This document shows, in pieces, positions 36,616-48,264 of a stretch of 64,000 bases of DNA. The translations under genes were made by a program, and so were the position numbers. Each line of letters starts with the position of its first letter. Position 1 is the stretch's first letter. The notes beneath the pieces are model-generated. The model saw nothing but the letters and a program-made list of their open reading frames with translations. It did not search any database and was not told the DNA's origin. The DNA is from Portulaca oleracea (Eukaryota > Streptophyta > Magnoliopsida > Caryophyllales > Portulacaceae). Location of the stretch: NCBI GenBank assembly GCA_029582165.1, contig CM055883.1, positions 21,802,501 to 21,866,500 on the forward strand, read 5' to 3'.

Positions 36616-36644
36616 CTTTCAGATTAAGTAACGGGAATTGGAGC

Positions 36645-37660
36645 TAGGGATGGCAGTCAAGTCCGAATCCGAAGTGAATTCGATTCGCTCCGACTAAAAA
36701 ATCCGAATTCGAATTCGACTAAAAAAACTCCGAATTCGAATCCGATTAAAAAAATCCGACTCCGATTATAATTGGGGCGGGTATGGAGGTGACCACCTCC
36801 GATCCGATTAAGTCCGATTAAGTTTGATTATAATAATTAATATAATTTTTTTAAAAAAAAACTGAAAATTAAAATGTCCGATTTTTTTATAGTAGATTGT
36901 AAAAGTTTATTTTTTTTAAAGGGAAATCGTGTATTACTATTAGCCATTAGTGTTTCATTTCATCAGTTTCACTTCACCTACCCTACGCATCCCAGCCCCC
37001 GCTCTCGCTCCCCAGGCTCCCATCGTCCCCTTCACTTCAGTACCCTCTTCTGCTCTTCACCTGCGCATCCCAGCCCCTAGGCTCCCATCCCATCGTCGTT
37101 ACCACCATCATCCACCACCTTCACTTCATCGCCTTTAAGTTTTTCTTTCGAGTTTCGAGTTCTGAGTTCAATGTCGTTACCACCATCATCTCTAGTTCAA
37201 TCTCCTCTGACCTCTGTCCTCTCAGCCTCTCTCTGTATGCGCCTGTCGTCTGGCCCGTCTCCTCTCTCTGTCTCGGCTCACCGCCGCACCGCCTCACGAC
37301 AGTCGACCACCGCACCCCCTCACGACACCCGACCGTGACGTTAGGACCCCCACACGCAAACATTTTTGAGAATTATTGTTAGTGTTTTATTTTAACAAGT
37401 ATGATATATAATTAGAGGTAATCGGAGTTAGAAGTAACCGGAGTCGGAGGAAATCATTTTATGGAAACATATAACAGTTAATCGTAGTCAAGGTAATCCA
37501 ATTATCTCCGACTCCGATTACCTCCGATTGAGTTTGGATTTGAAGGTCCTCTGACCTCTGATTAATCGGATTTGGAGGTGGACTTCCACCTCCGATTATT
37601 AATTGGAGCGAAGGTGAAGGTACCTACCTCCGATTCGCCTCCGACTCATTGCCATCCCTA
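36645..37660. mobile_element. Non-autonomous hAT-like element with 8-bp target duplication
   Basis: It begins TAGGGATGGCA and ends TGCCATCCCTA, inverse of each other. It is flanked by ATTGGAGC (36637-36644) and ATTGAAGC (37661-37668), an 8-bp target duplication with one change, as expected for hAT transposition. Subterminal regions are dense in TCCGATTA, TCCGAATTCG and CACCTCCGA repeats on both sides, probable transposase-binding sites. No transposase is encoded. A pyrimidine-rich middle (36950-37330) may be captured sequence. Confidence 0.87.
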
Positions 37661-37668
37661 ATTGAAGC

Positions 37669-38530
37669 TGACCCCTTAGGCTTGGTGTTGAAGTGCTGTT
37701 TTTTTTTAATTTTATTTAATTATTTAATTATTTAATTATTTTTATGTTGTGTTTTTCATCTTCCTTGTATAGTATGACACTGCCATTTGACTAACTTGGT
37801 GTCACGTGTCTTGGTTTATTTGTATGCCTTGCTTTTATGAAAACTAGACCTAGCAATCGGGTAAATCAGTTCAAGTTCAGGTTTGGTAAGGTTGGGTCAA
37901 CCAGTTTGGGTACGGGTTGGCTCCATGTGAGTTTTATTCGGGTTGGTTCGGGTGAGATTCTTTTCGATTGGGTTCTGATTTGATTTGGGGTCATTTGTAT
38001 GTGGATCTTAATCGGGTCACTTTCCGAAGAGGCGTTCAGATTGGTTTTGGTTTGGGTTCAAGTTTTCTTGGGGTTGAGGTCAAAATCGGGATCATCCGTT
38101 CGGGGGTTGGCTCGATTTTGGGTTTTGTATTTTTTGGTTTGAGCTTTGGGTCTTGGTCTAGTTTTGCCTGGCCTAATAAAAATTTAAGGGGGGCTTAAGA
38201 AACTCACAGGATTTTGGCTGTTTTTGAAACGTTTTCTTAGAGTGAATTTAACTTGGAAATTGGAATTTTTTTATCTTGCCTCTGCTGTCATTAAAAGGAG
38301 AAGCGATATTATACTTGGGATAGACAGAGTGGAATGCTGGATAGAAAGTTTGGTGTGTACATATATTCTACCTGGTGGCTGCTTGAAGAGATCAGGTAGT
38401 TATGGATCACAAATTGATGAAGACAGCCAGATTCTGAAAAGGCTAAGTACATTTTGGATTTTTCATTCGTTGTGGTTTTAGTAGCATTATTCACAATGGA
38501 AATATATTTTGTTGTGTCTATTGTTAGTGT
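37669..38530. other. Spacer with G/T-rich degenerate repeats
   Basis: Positions 37850-38170 are rich in GGGTTNGGGTT, GGTTTGGG and TCGGGTT strings, probably the remnant of another non-autonomous transposon. Positions 38200-38530 show nothing recognisable. Confidence 0.4.
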
Positions 38531-39113
38531 TGTTACATCAATATGAAGTTAAAGATATGGAGTGTGGCGCGGTGGAGAAATTAATAATTGCTCGAGTGAT
38601 CTTACTAGATTATTGAACAATTTGCAAATAATCAAAACTCCAGTGAAACTTGACAAAAGCTCAGCAAAGAAGACCTTGAATGCCCGGATATAATCTGGGA
38701 TAAAGCACATCACCACCGAGATTTGATCAATCAACTATGATTTGCTTAAGGAAATCTGCTAAAAATCAATGAAAGATTTGCTTAATCTCATAACCAAATG
38801 AAAAACTTGGATAAAGTATATTAAGACTTTAGAGAAAGATTGAGAGTGTCATATTATTAATCATCAAAAGTTAATCCTCTCTCTTTTCCAATTATCAATA
38901 TATTGGCAATAAGAGGAGTAAAAACCTCAAGAGAAGTTAACTAGAAATGACATAATTAACCCTAAGTTGATTACAACTTAAAAGTCAAAATAAACCTAAT
39001 TAGGGAGAGGACTAAACTTAGCCAAAACTTAGCTAGACTAATATGAAGTTTAAAGACAAAATTGCCCTTAATTAAAAATTACAATTGCCGATTAAACAAG
39101 GAGGTCACGGTTG

Positions 39114-39493
39114 TGACCCGATGTTTTCCGTAAATGGTCACTGAATTCCATAGGGTCACATGTCATGGTCGCAACGTCGAATCTTACGCAAGTGGAAGCT
39201 TTTCTCCGCGAGGTCATGGGCATGACCATAGAAGTTACATGGGTGACCCTATTATTGGCAAAGAGGTTGCGGGCATGAAGGAACTTGTCACAGTTGCGAC
39301 GAGGTGATGCAAAGATGAGTCAAGGTCTGGAATAATCTTTGAAAACCCTCCAAAAACTAAGGCAAGAGGCCATATAGGGTCACGGTCGTGACTAAGGTGG
39401 TCACGCCCGTGACTCCTGACTCAAGTCCAACCTAGGCCAAAGCAGAAAAGAACTAGAGGTCATGGTCGAGACCTGTATGGTCACAACTGTGAC
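39114..39493. repeat. Cluster of 14-bp near-palindromes GTCAC-n4-GTGAC
   Basis: GTCACGGTTGTGAC (39114), GTCACGGTCGTGAC (39379), GTCACGCCCGTGAC (39400), GTCATGGTCGAGAC (39459) and GTCACAACTGTGAC (39480), with looser forms at 39166 and 39211. They lie in the probable LTR of element E. Confidence 0.75.
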
Positions 39494-40001
39494 CTCTTGC
39501 TGACCACCCTTTAAGAACATCACCCTTCCTTAGAAGACCGCCGCCTCAATCTCTCCTTTATTCTTGTCGATCAAGGGAAAAGGCCGACCCTTAGAGGGGT
39601 TCCCATCATAGGATGGCCGTAAACATTTGTCCCGGGTTCGGATCAATATGGAATTGTAGCTCGACGGACTCTCGAGAGGCATGGTGTTTTGTCCTCGAGA
39701 CGTAGGTTCGAGTAAGCACCCCGACCCGCTTCGTCATCCCCGCTCCATCAATATGGAATCATCATCGACCTCGTTTTCCCTGACGTATGGAGTTAGATTG
39801 CGGACGTTGAAAGTAGGGGACATGCCCATGCTATCGGGAAGCTCCAAAGAATAGGGTGTTGTCATTTATTCATTCCAAGACCTGAACGGGTCCTCGCTAC
39901 TTAGCATTATCTTGCCTTTTCTCATTGAGGGAAATTTCTCTTTCCTTAGGGGAAGCCACACTAGATCCATGGTTTGAAAACAATTTGCCTTCGATGTGTG
40001 T

Positions 40002-40238
40002 TCACCTTAGACTTGTATATTCATTTACCCTCTCAATCTGTACCCGAATTGGCACGTGAAGCCTTTCCACTTCTCTGGCCTTCTCATTAGCCTCTACACT
40101 TGCCCTTGACTTCTCAGATAGAGGGATGAGCTCAAGTGGAATAAGAGGATTGATGCCATAACAAACTTCAAACGACGACCGCCCCATAGCAAAAGAGGGT
40201 GTTCGGTTATAGGCGAACTTGACATGGCCCAATGGCAC
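40002..40238 (-). pseudogene. Element E integrase C-terminal fragment
   Basis: The minus-strand frame reads LGHVKFAYNRTPSFAMGRSS then FEVCYGINPLIPLELIPL, the classic end of a Ty3/gypsy integrase core (FAYNR.. motif and PFEVVYG-like box). The upstream half of the same core lies at 48265-48749 on the same strand, separated by element D. Frameshifts and stops follow downstream. Confidence 0.85.
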
Positions 40239-40265
40239 TTCCCAATGCTGTAGGTTCTTGCCGAC

Positions 40266-41551
40266 TGTTCGGTTGTGGTATTTGAGGTTTTAGGAGTAAG
40301 GATTGTCGTATCCGTAGGGATGATGTGTCAGGTATAGGAAATTGGTTTGATTAGTTTTCAAATTCGAAAGCAGTAAATTATAAATTAAAGCAAGAAACTA
40401 ACCTAAACATGAAGGAAAAACAATAAATATGATGAAATTACTAATATTAACATCCATCTAACAAATAATCGATTGCAAATAATTATCACACTAGAAACAT
40501 GAATTAGAAATTAAAACTTAACTTAATCTAACATGAACTGGAAATTAAAACCACAAAGGAAATTAATATTACTAAACTTTATTTACGAAAACAATTAATA
40601 GCAATGAATAAGCGACAAGAATTGAATTGAGAGCTGAAATTACGATATAAAACATGAACCTGAATTTCTTCACTTTGTTCTTGAACTCAAATCATGGACT
40701 TCCTCCCGGACAAACAAGAAAGGTGTGGTTTTGATTACTAAGACTGTCCGAATCCTAACTGAAAGGAGAATTCGGTGAACCTTAATCCTCTTCTTCACTT
40801 GAAATTGGATTTTTGGGTTGAAATGAATACTAATAAAATTGAAACAGCGAAAATCGAGAACAACTATGAATAAAAGCGAGAAGAGAACGAGAAATTAAAA
40901 GTTAAGGTTGCTCCGAATTAAATTGCAGAAAAAGTAAATTACAATGAAAAGACTAGAGAAAACTTTGAAGAAAACCTAAACATGAAGCTAAAATCTGGGA
41001 ACTAAAAAAATGAAAGATAAAAAAAAAAAGATCTAAGATCTGTTTTGTATAAAAGGGGACTTTTTATATTGAAATAAGCAGAAACCGTAGCGTGAAAATA
41101 AGCGGCGCCTAAAGAATTTCAGACGCTGACAGCGCTTAAATAGATGCTGGCAGCGTCTCTACTTCCGGCCTTTTTGTTGCTCTCTGACCGAGGCGCGGGT
41201 AGCAGGTGATGAAACGCTGCCAACGTCAATGTTTTATGCTTTGTCGACATGAGACGCTGGTGGGGGTTGATAGGCGCTGCTAGCCCCCAAGTATTTCCCT
41301 CGTAGATTCTTTTGCCGACATTAGACGCTTGTGGCGTCTTTGATGCGCTGGTGGCGTCTCGGAGACGCTGCTGGCTTCTCTTTGTTTCTATCTCCTTTTT
41401 GTTCGGATTTAGTTATATTAGAATCCTTTTCTAATTATTCTCTTATCAACCTACAAAACTACAAAAATCATCATAACTAATTAATAGTTAAGGAGATAAA
41501 ACAAATACACTTTATTAAGGGTATCAGTTCGGCTCAAAATGCGACCGAACA
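40266..41551 (-). repeat. Element D 3' LTR
   Basis: 1286 bp, TGTTCGG to CCGAACA (perfect 7-bp inverse ends). In minus-strand sense it follows the interior. It matches 46998-48264 throughout, with many substitutions and small indels. Confidence 0.92.
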
Positions 41552-42169
41552 ACACTCTTACACAAGGGTTTGCTCGCCTCAAGTAAACTAAAACAAAGTA
41601 AAAAAGAAAACTAAGCTACCCTAACTCACTTTCGTAGGAATCACGGTTGTATTTAGCGTATGCAACAAGCCCTTTAAACCCCTTGGCAGCCCAAGTGGAC
41701 GAAAAAGATCTCGTAAGGGTTTATAGAAGCTATACCCACAAAAGCAAAGAAAAAGGAAGAGAAGTAACATCTCGAGACTAAGAGGCAAACTTAACAAGAT
41801 AAGCACAGAGAGAGGTCTACACACACGGTCGCAAATCCAACCACTTAAACAATGCTTTTACTCAATTTAGAACAGCTAACAAGAACACTCAAGGCTACTT
41901 GCAAGTTCGTTACCCAACTTCACATTTTTCACTCCACTCATGCATCCGCTCGATAGGATCCTTGTGCTCAAGTGCAATGTTTTTCGACTCACTTTTGCTT
42001 AAGTCAAGGTTTAGTCGGTCAGAACTAGCTACTCACATACCCATGCTTACTTCTTAGTGAATTATGGTGGTCCCCTTCCCTATTTGGTGTCGCCCTTAGC
42101 TTGATGAGGGCCACAGGTTACATAGAGAAAGGTTCCACAGTTATTTCCTTCAAATATTTTTGGTGTTGG

Positions 42170-42475
42170 TTTGTTCGAGAATTGAACGACCCTAAAAGGG
42201 TTTAACCTTCCAACATAGATCCTTTCCATACACGTGTAAGGTGCTTAAGGGTTATGAGTGTCGCACCACTCATACCGATCTATGCAAGTGAACCAACATT
42301 TTCAGCTTTTCTTTTTCTTAATGTTTTTGCGTTAGTATTTTTCGGGAATAAGAACGACCCATAAATGGGGTTTACCCTCTAAACACAAGTTACTCCATAC
42401 GCAATAAAGTGCTTAAGGGGTAAGAGTGACGCACCACTCATACTAACCCGTGTAGGTGTAGCAACATTTTTTTCT
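42170..42475. repeat. Direct repeat of about 180 bp in the element D interior
   Basis: Two diverged copies share GAACGACCC, GTGCTTAAGGG and GCACCACTCATAC, at about 42180-42300 and 42350-42470. They lie in the non-coding 3' half of D. Confidence 0.6.
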
Positions 42476-42547
42476 TTTTCTATTTTTTCTTGATTAGCGC
42501 ATGGGTATACAAGAAGCCAAAACTTCCCTTCTAAACTAAGACCATCA

Positions 42548-44154
42548 TGATGTATTTTGGCCCACACCAAATACACCAAAGGAGGCCCATGATGAAGAAC
42601 TGCTCAACCTAGGTCTCACCTTTGGGAACCATAGGTTCATAGAAGGAGATGGAGGCTCATATAGCCATGGGCTTGCTTTTGAAGACCCAAGATTCATGGA
42701 AGATGATGGAAACCTATCCATGGAAAGTCCAAGTCCACAACTAAAGGCCCAAGTACAAAGCCCAAGTTGAACTTCACAGTTTGGACCATTTCAAGAAGAA
42801 GTTCACAGTTTTGGCCTTTTGATGTATTTCTTTACATTTCTAGGGTTTTATTTACATTTCCAGTTGTGTGAGGTTCCAAGTAATATATATAAACATGGAC
42901 ACCAAGTCGTAGGAGTCTAGATTAATCTAGAATAGTCAAGAATGTTCTAGAAGGTGTGTGCGTGTGTGTGTATGATAGGCGTGTGGTGTGCTAGATTAGG
43001 CGCCAAGCTATGTAGTCCTAGATAAGGTTGGCTTATTTTGTAACTAATCCATCTTGGATTAGGAAAGGCTAGTTCTAAAAGGATTATTATCTCTTGTAAC
43101 CAACTCCCCTTTGGATAAGGAGTCCTAATCCAAGGAGGAGATGGAGTACATGGCGTCTAGTATTAGGAGTCCTTGGCTTGCATGCCAAGTAATAGAGTCC
43201 TAGTAGGAGAAGATGGCTTACATGCCTATCTTGAGAGTCCTAGGAGGTTTAGGACTTTAGTAGTATAAATAGCTAGGCTTGTAGCCTCTCAAAGGCATCC
43301 AACTTTGAATTATGAAAATATCCAAGCTTTTAGCTTACCCCTTGAGTGTTCTATGAGAGCCTCGTAGATCTCTTCTATTGTATCTTGGTTTGGCAACCAA
43401 GTGGTGAGGAAGAGCTTGTCTCTGAAACCTAGAAGGTGTTTCTGTAACTAGGTGGAAGAACAAGTAGCCCTAGGGTTTCATTCTTGTGGATTCAAGTATG
43501 ATCCCTTGATCTATCTAGTTATTATCTTTCTATCAATATAGTTAAGATAATTACTTCTTTTATCTTTCTATCAATATAGTTAAGATAAATCTTTCTCTTT
43601 GTTTTCTTTCTTTCTAGTTTGATTAAATCAAAATCCAAAAACAAGTCTTTTCTTTTCATAAAAACCAAAAAACCCAAAAATATCTTAGTTCTCTCCTTCT
43701 CTCAATCTCACGCCACTCTCTCTCAAAATCTCTCTCATGCATTCATCCTTTCTTTCCCTCTCTCAAAACGTCTCCTCCAATTTCTCTCTCAAACCCTAAT
43801 CTCTCCCTCACTCTTACTCTCTCAAATCCCTTCTCTGAAACACTCTCTCAAAGGCCTCACGCCAAACCCTCTCTCAAAATCCTCACACTCTCATCCACCT
43901 TATTCTCATACTCTCAATCTCTCTCATGTCAATCCCCAAAAGCCTCCCCTATTTTTCGTCCATCTCTCTTCTCTCAAACTCCACAAAGATCTCATGTTTC
44001 TCCATCTCAATTCTCTCCAAGACTCCATCTTTCCCTCATGAAGCACCCTACCTTTTACCCTAATTCACTTGAAGTCTCCCATGTTGAGATTGGTTGCACG
44101 TCTCCCTTGATGTGTAATTGATCAAGATACAATTTTTGATCCTATTATACATCA
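42548..44154 (+). mobile_element. Family C solo LTR (1607 bp) inside element D
   Basis: It starts TGATGTATTTTGGCCCA and ends ATTATACATCA, so the ends are inverse (TGATGTAT and ATACATCA). It is flanked by a perfect CATCA on both sides (42543-42547 and 44155-44159). It matches the copy at 19721-22635 along its whole length but lacks that copy's extra 1.35 kb. The TATA box is at 43264-43271. The Ser/Leu/Pro-rich frame at 43619-44041 lies in its pyrimidine-rich end and is not a gene. Confidence 0.9.
43264..43271 (+). promoter_or_regulatory. TATA box of family C LTR (short copy)
   Basis: TATAAATA in the context AGTATAAATAGCTAGGCTTG, identical to the long copy. Confidence 0.6.
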
Positions 44155-44799
44155 CATCACATCGCATTAACAAGTCAAAAGTGAAAATACTAAGGAAACC
44201 ACATGGTTGCAAATACAGGTGAGGTTATTATGTTTAGGTAAAGCAACAACCAAGCCTGAAGCCTATCTAGCGCTTACTAACTACTCCTAACTAAGCAATT
44301 GCACTATTTAAGCTATCAGTAACACAACCATGTATACAAACTACCTCTAGCTAAAATTTTTTAAAAATTTGCCTTTTCTCAATGGTAACCTAAAATTCTT
44401 TCTCTTTCTAAATTTTTCAGGCACTTGTGTCAGCCCACTCCCACACAAAAACTTTACAATATCCTCATTGGAAATAAAGTAGCACCACATGCAAGAAAAT
44501 AAAGATCACACAAGAGAAAAACTCACAAAATAAAAGAAAACACAAGCCGACATGCATGCCATCCCCACTCCCACACAAAAAGGTCAACAATGTCCTCATT
44601 GGAAATAGAAGTAAGAAGCTCACAAAAGAAAAGAAAAAGAAACACATCGAAAGAAAACCAAAGAAGTAAAGAAAACAGACTCATTAACCGTATTATAAAC
44701 AGAAGGGAATGATATTACCGGGTTGAGTACTGAATATACCCAAACTATGAAATCCTGGTTAGAATAACAAGAACCACCCATGGAGCATTAGCCACTCCA
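44155..44799 (-). other. Element D interior, non-coding part
   Basis: No gene seen. It contains a tandem pair of about 130 bp (about 44432 and 44565) sharing CCACTCCCACACAAAAA and CCTCATTGGAAATA. Confidence 0.55.
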
Positions 44800-45120
44800 T
44801 TATCTCAAGACGTCGAACACCATCTCAGAACCATTCAATGCCCGCAGAAGTAGGTCATCCATCCTCGAATGCATCTCAAAATGGTGAACATAAGAGCACA
44901 ATCTCAAAAGTACATAAGCAAATATGAGTGCTCTCAACAGTTTATCAAATGTCTTGGAAAAGTTAGTGAAATGATAGACTGCAGGAATGTGCACAACTTT
45001 CCCAGGCATCGTGTCATCTTGGTGTATGCAATATGGGTCAATGAGGGGATTATAACCTCTTAGGTCACCTAGGGACTCAATGGTCTCATGCTTATGTGAA
45101 GGAAATAAAAGGGAACAAAA
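44800..45120 (-). pseudogene. Distal part of the element D ORF, downstream of the MITE
   Basis: On the minus strand a reading frame continues beyond the foldback MITE with SLGDLRGYNPLIDPYCIH and ends SEMVFDVLR, stop at 44800. It probably formed the C-terminus of the same protein as 45466-46895 before the MITE inserted. It has two hydrophobic stretches in the middle. No domain is recognised. Confidence 0.5.
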
Positions 45121-45124
45121 AATT

Positions 45125-45465
45125 ACGTAGAGGTACCCTAACTTTTGAAGAAACAATTTTTTGGTACCCTAACTTTTCAAAACTAATTTTGAGGTACCCT
45201 TACTTTTAGGATTAGAAATTACTAGGTGAATTTCCGGCGAAACTCCGATTGATTCAAATCATTTTCGTCCATGAAAATAAAGGGCATTTTCATCCACAAA
45301 AACACTTAATCAATTTCCCGCCAAAAACTCACCAGTAAATTCAAATCATTGGCCGGAAATTCGCCTAATTATTTCTAATTCTAAAAGTTAGGGTACCCCA
45401 AAATTAGTTTTTAAAAGTTGGGGTACCAGAAAAACATTTCACCAAAAGTTAGGGTACCCCTAAGT
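45125..45465. mobile_element. Foldback MITE (341 bp) inside the element D ORF
   Basis: Nearly the whole element is two inverted arms of about 115 bp: ACGTAGAGGTACCCTAACTT at the left pairs with the inverse of AAGTTAGGGTACCCCTAAGT at the right. Inside the arms, GGTACCCTAACTTTT recurs three times. AATT flanks both sides (45121-45124 and 45466-45469). It interrupts the minus-strand ORF of element D. Confidence 0.88.
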
Positions 45466-46895
45466 AATTTTTTGAAAAGGGAAGGAGACATGACAAATGT
45501 ATTCTCCAATTGACTTGTAGATGGAGATTGAGTATGTAAATCAATGGCAGGGGGCAATACAATCCACTCCTTAACCTTCTCATGCAAAGACTTGGATGCA
45601 AACAACGACTCATAAAGCATATCACCATAAAAAATATCATTGTCCCAAACCAAGTTCAAACACTTAGGATCAAACCCCATAGTCTCAAGTTCATCATCAT
45701 AAGATTTTACATTATTTTCAATGGACTCGCAGGAAAGGGTAGCTAATGCCTCATTAATACATTGATCCTTAATGAAAGTGAATAGTTCAGTATCAAGGAC
45801 ACATTCAATCACAAAGGATTGGATTTCACTCTCAACAAGTTCATGTTCAGTTATATCACAAGCACCATGGCATTCATTGGACTCAACCTCCTCTTCACAT
45901 AAAAACATGGATAATGGTATGGACAATGATTCATCATTTAGCATGTTTTTATCAAGTTCTACATCATCACACACAAAATCATCATTTTTGGGATCCACCC
46001 CCTCCACAAGTATCTCATCCACATATGAATCTTGATTTTCATGAACTTGCTCATCAATAGATTCATGGTGCACAACACAATCAGTCAGATCATTACCTTG
46101 CTCATCATCACTTTTCTCATGCTCTCTAGATGTAGCTAGAGCTAAGGGTCTCCTAAGTTCGATGCATGCAAAACGATGTCCGTTATAGTAGGCATCATCC
46201 TCATCATAATCATACAAAGGAAAATCATCATGCATTTCAGGATTCAAAGATGATAAATATTCTACTTTAACTATCGAACCAACCACTTGTGAAGAAGAAG
46301 TTTCTACCCTAGGGTTAGTCTCATGTAAAAACTCATGAACGTACTCAGTCATTGTCACACACATTTCATCCACTTTAGCTCGCATGGAAACCCAAATACA
46401 AGAGTTAGAATCGTGGCACGGAGCTTGACAATGCGAGCAAAAAGGAAGAGACTCAACAACATCGCATTGGAAAGGATCACAAGAGATTTCCATATATTCC
46501 CTGCCACAAGATTGATCATCAAAATACGGGGACTATTGACATGACTGTTTAGTTAAAGTCTCAGAAGGTGGCGCAAAATTAGAAACATAGGGGTTAAAGG
46601 GAGCATATTGTTGCTCAAATTCATAAGTGTCCTTAGACAACCATTCAAGGAATTCCCATGCATCATCTTCACCCAATTCTGGAAACCCATAATAATCAAA
46701 GTGACTCCGGGTTTCATGGTTCACACTCTTGGTCACGACACACAAAATATCCAGTCTATCATAAAAAACACCATACGATTCACATTGAGAAAGATAATCA
46801 TGTAATCTAGAAAAGTATCTCTTAAATATTTCATGCTCAAATTGGGGAAACTGAAAACTAGCCATAACTCTTTTTTTTTCAGCTTTTATGCTCAC
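45411..46895 (-). pseudogene. Element D gag-like protein, one amber stop and MITE-truncated
   Basis: A single minus-strand frame runs from an ATG at 46895 (or 46865, MASFQFPQFEHE) to 45411, with one in-frame TAG at 46533-46535. The N-terminal part (FKRYFSRLHDYLSQC … DDAWEFLEWLSKDTYEFE) resembles the capsid-type gag region of Athila/Ogre-like elements (W-x-FL-x2-L pattern). CSHCQAPCHDSNSC (near 46430) fits a CCHC zinc knuckle, C-x2-C-x4-H-x4-C. A long acidic region follows, rich in D and E. The last 20 or so codons before 45411 lie inside the MITE and are not original. With no pol, this would be a structural protein only. Gag identity is moderate. Confidence 0.62.
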
Positions 46896-46977
46896 ATTTT
46901 TTTTTCGGAATTAAATTACAACTACGAAAGCAATGAACTATTTACAAATCCAATAACCTAATATACCAAATAACGCC

Positions 46978-46996
46978 ATCCCCAGCAACGACGCCG
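46978..46996 (-). other. Primer binding site of element D
   Basis: On the minus strand, next to the LTR end, the sequence reads GGCGTCGTTGCTGGGGATGG. It matches, with two differences, the tRNA-Asp-type site GGCGCCGTTGCCGGGGAT known from several plant gypsy elements. Confidence 0.7.
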
Positions 46997-46997
46997 T

Positions 46998-48264
46998 TGT
47001 TCAGTTGTGGTATTTGGGGTTTTAGCAGTAAGGGTTGTCGTATCCGCAGGGATGGCATATCAGGTAAAGGAAATTGGTTTGGTTGGGTTTCAAATTCGAA
47101 AGCAGTAAATTATAAATTAAAGCAAGAAACTAACCTAAGCATGAAGGAAAAATAACAAATATGAAGAAATTACTAATAGTAACATCCATCTAACAAATAA
47201 TCGATTGCAAATAATTATCACACTAGAAACATGAATTAGAAATTAAAACTGAATTTATTCTAACATGAACTGGAAATTAAAACCACAGAGGAAATTAATA
47301 TTATTAAACTTTATCTACGGAAACAATTAATAGCAATGAATAAGCGACAAGAATTGAATAGAGTGCTGAAATTACGACATAAAACATGAACATGAATTTC
47401 TTCACTTTGTTCTTGAACTCAAATCACGGGCTTCCTCCCGAACAAACAAGAAAGGTGAGGTTTAGATTACTAAGATTGTCCGACTCCTGACTGAAACAAG
47501 AATTCGGTGAACCTTAATCCTCCACTTCACTTAAAATTGGATTTTTGGGTTGAAACGAATACTAATAAAATTGAAACAGCGAAAATCGAGAACAACTATG
47601 AATAAAAGCGAGAAGAGAATGAGAATTTAAAAGTTAAGGTTGTTTCGATATAAATTGTAGAAAAAGTAAATTACGAAGAAAGGACTAGAGAAAACTTTAA
47701 AGAAAACCTAAACATGAAGCTAAAATCTGGGAACTAAAAAAATGAAAGATAAAAAAAACTAAGATCTGTTACGTATATAAAGGGGACTTTTTATATTGAA
47801 ATAAGTAGAAACCTTAGCGTGACAAATAACGACGCCTAAAGAATTTCAGACGTTGGCAGCGCTTAAGTGAATGCTGGCCGCGTCTCTGAATCCGACCTTT
47901 TTGTTGCTCTCTGACCGAGGTGCGGGTAGCGGGTGATGAAACGCTCCCAGCGTCAATGTTTTACGCTTCGTCCTCATGAGACACTTGTGGGGGGTTGATA
48001 GGCGCTGCTAGGGCCCAAATATTACCCTCGTAGATTCTTTTTCCGACATTAGACGCTGCTGGCGTCTCGGAGACGCTGTTGCGTCTCTTCATTTGTATCT
48101 CCTTTTTGTCCGGATTTTGTTATATTTTACTCATTTTCTAATTATTATCTTATCAACCTACCTACAAAAATACAGAAATCATCATAAGTAACTAATAGTT
48201 AAGGAGATAAAACAAATAAACATTTTATTAAGTGTATCAATTCGGCTCAAAATGAGACCGAACA
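46998..48264 (-). repeat. Element D 5' LTR
   Basis: 1267 bp, TGTTCAG to CCGAACA; the start carries one substitution relative to the other LTR. The primer binding site adjoins its inner edge. Confidence 0.92.

Larger units (their letters stand above)
38531..40265 (-). mobile_element. Antisense Ty3/gypsy element E, left piece: integrase C-terminus and probable LTR
   Basis: On the minus strand, the integrase C-terminal region is readable from 40265 to about 39880 (EFAYNRTPSFA equivalent at 40212-40180; DLVWLPLRKERFPS near 39965-39925). A degenerate tail follows to about 39540. The rest (about 38550-39540) is probably the 3' LTR, with several GTCAC-GTGAC palindromes. LTR edges could not be set. 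The piece ends at 40265, where element D is inserted. Confidence 0.6.
40266..48264 (-). mobile_element. Element D: non-autonomous LTR retrotransposon with gag-like ORF only
   Basis: It has two LTRs (40266-41551 and 46998-48264), each starting TGTTCRG and ending CCGAACA, flanked by a perfect 5-bp target duplication CCGAC (40261-40265 and 48265-48269). The primer binding site (46978-46996) next to the right LTR and the gag-like ORF both point to the minus strand. No protease, reverse transcriptase or integrase is present in the 5.4-kb interior, so it depends on proteins from another element. It landed in the integrase gene of antisense element E. The LTRs are visibly diverged, so the insertion is not recent. 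It later received a family C solo LTR and a foldback MITE. Confidence 0.93.

Noticed and set aside
43619..44041. 140-codon Ser/Leu/Pro-rich frame
   Set aside because: It lies in the pyrimidine-rich 3' part of a family C LTR, and the related copy at 22280-22560 does not keep the frame.
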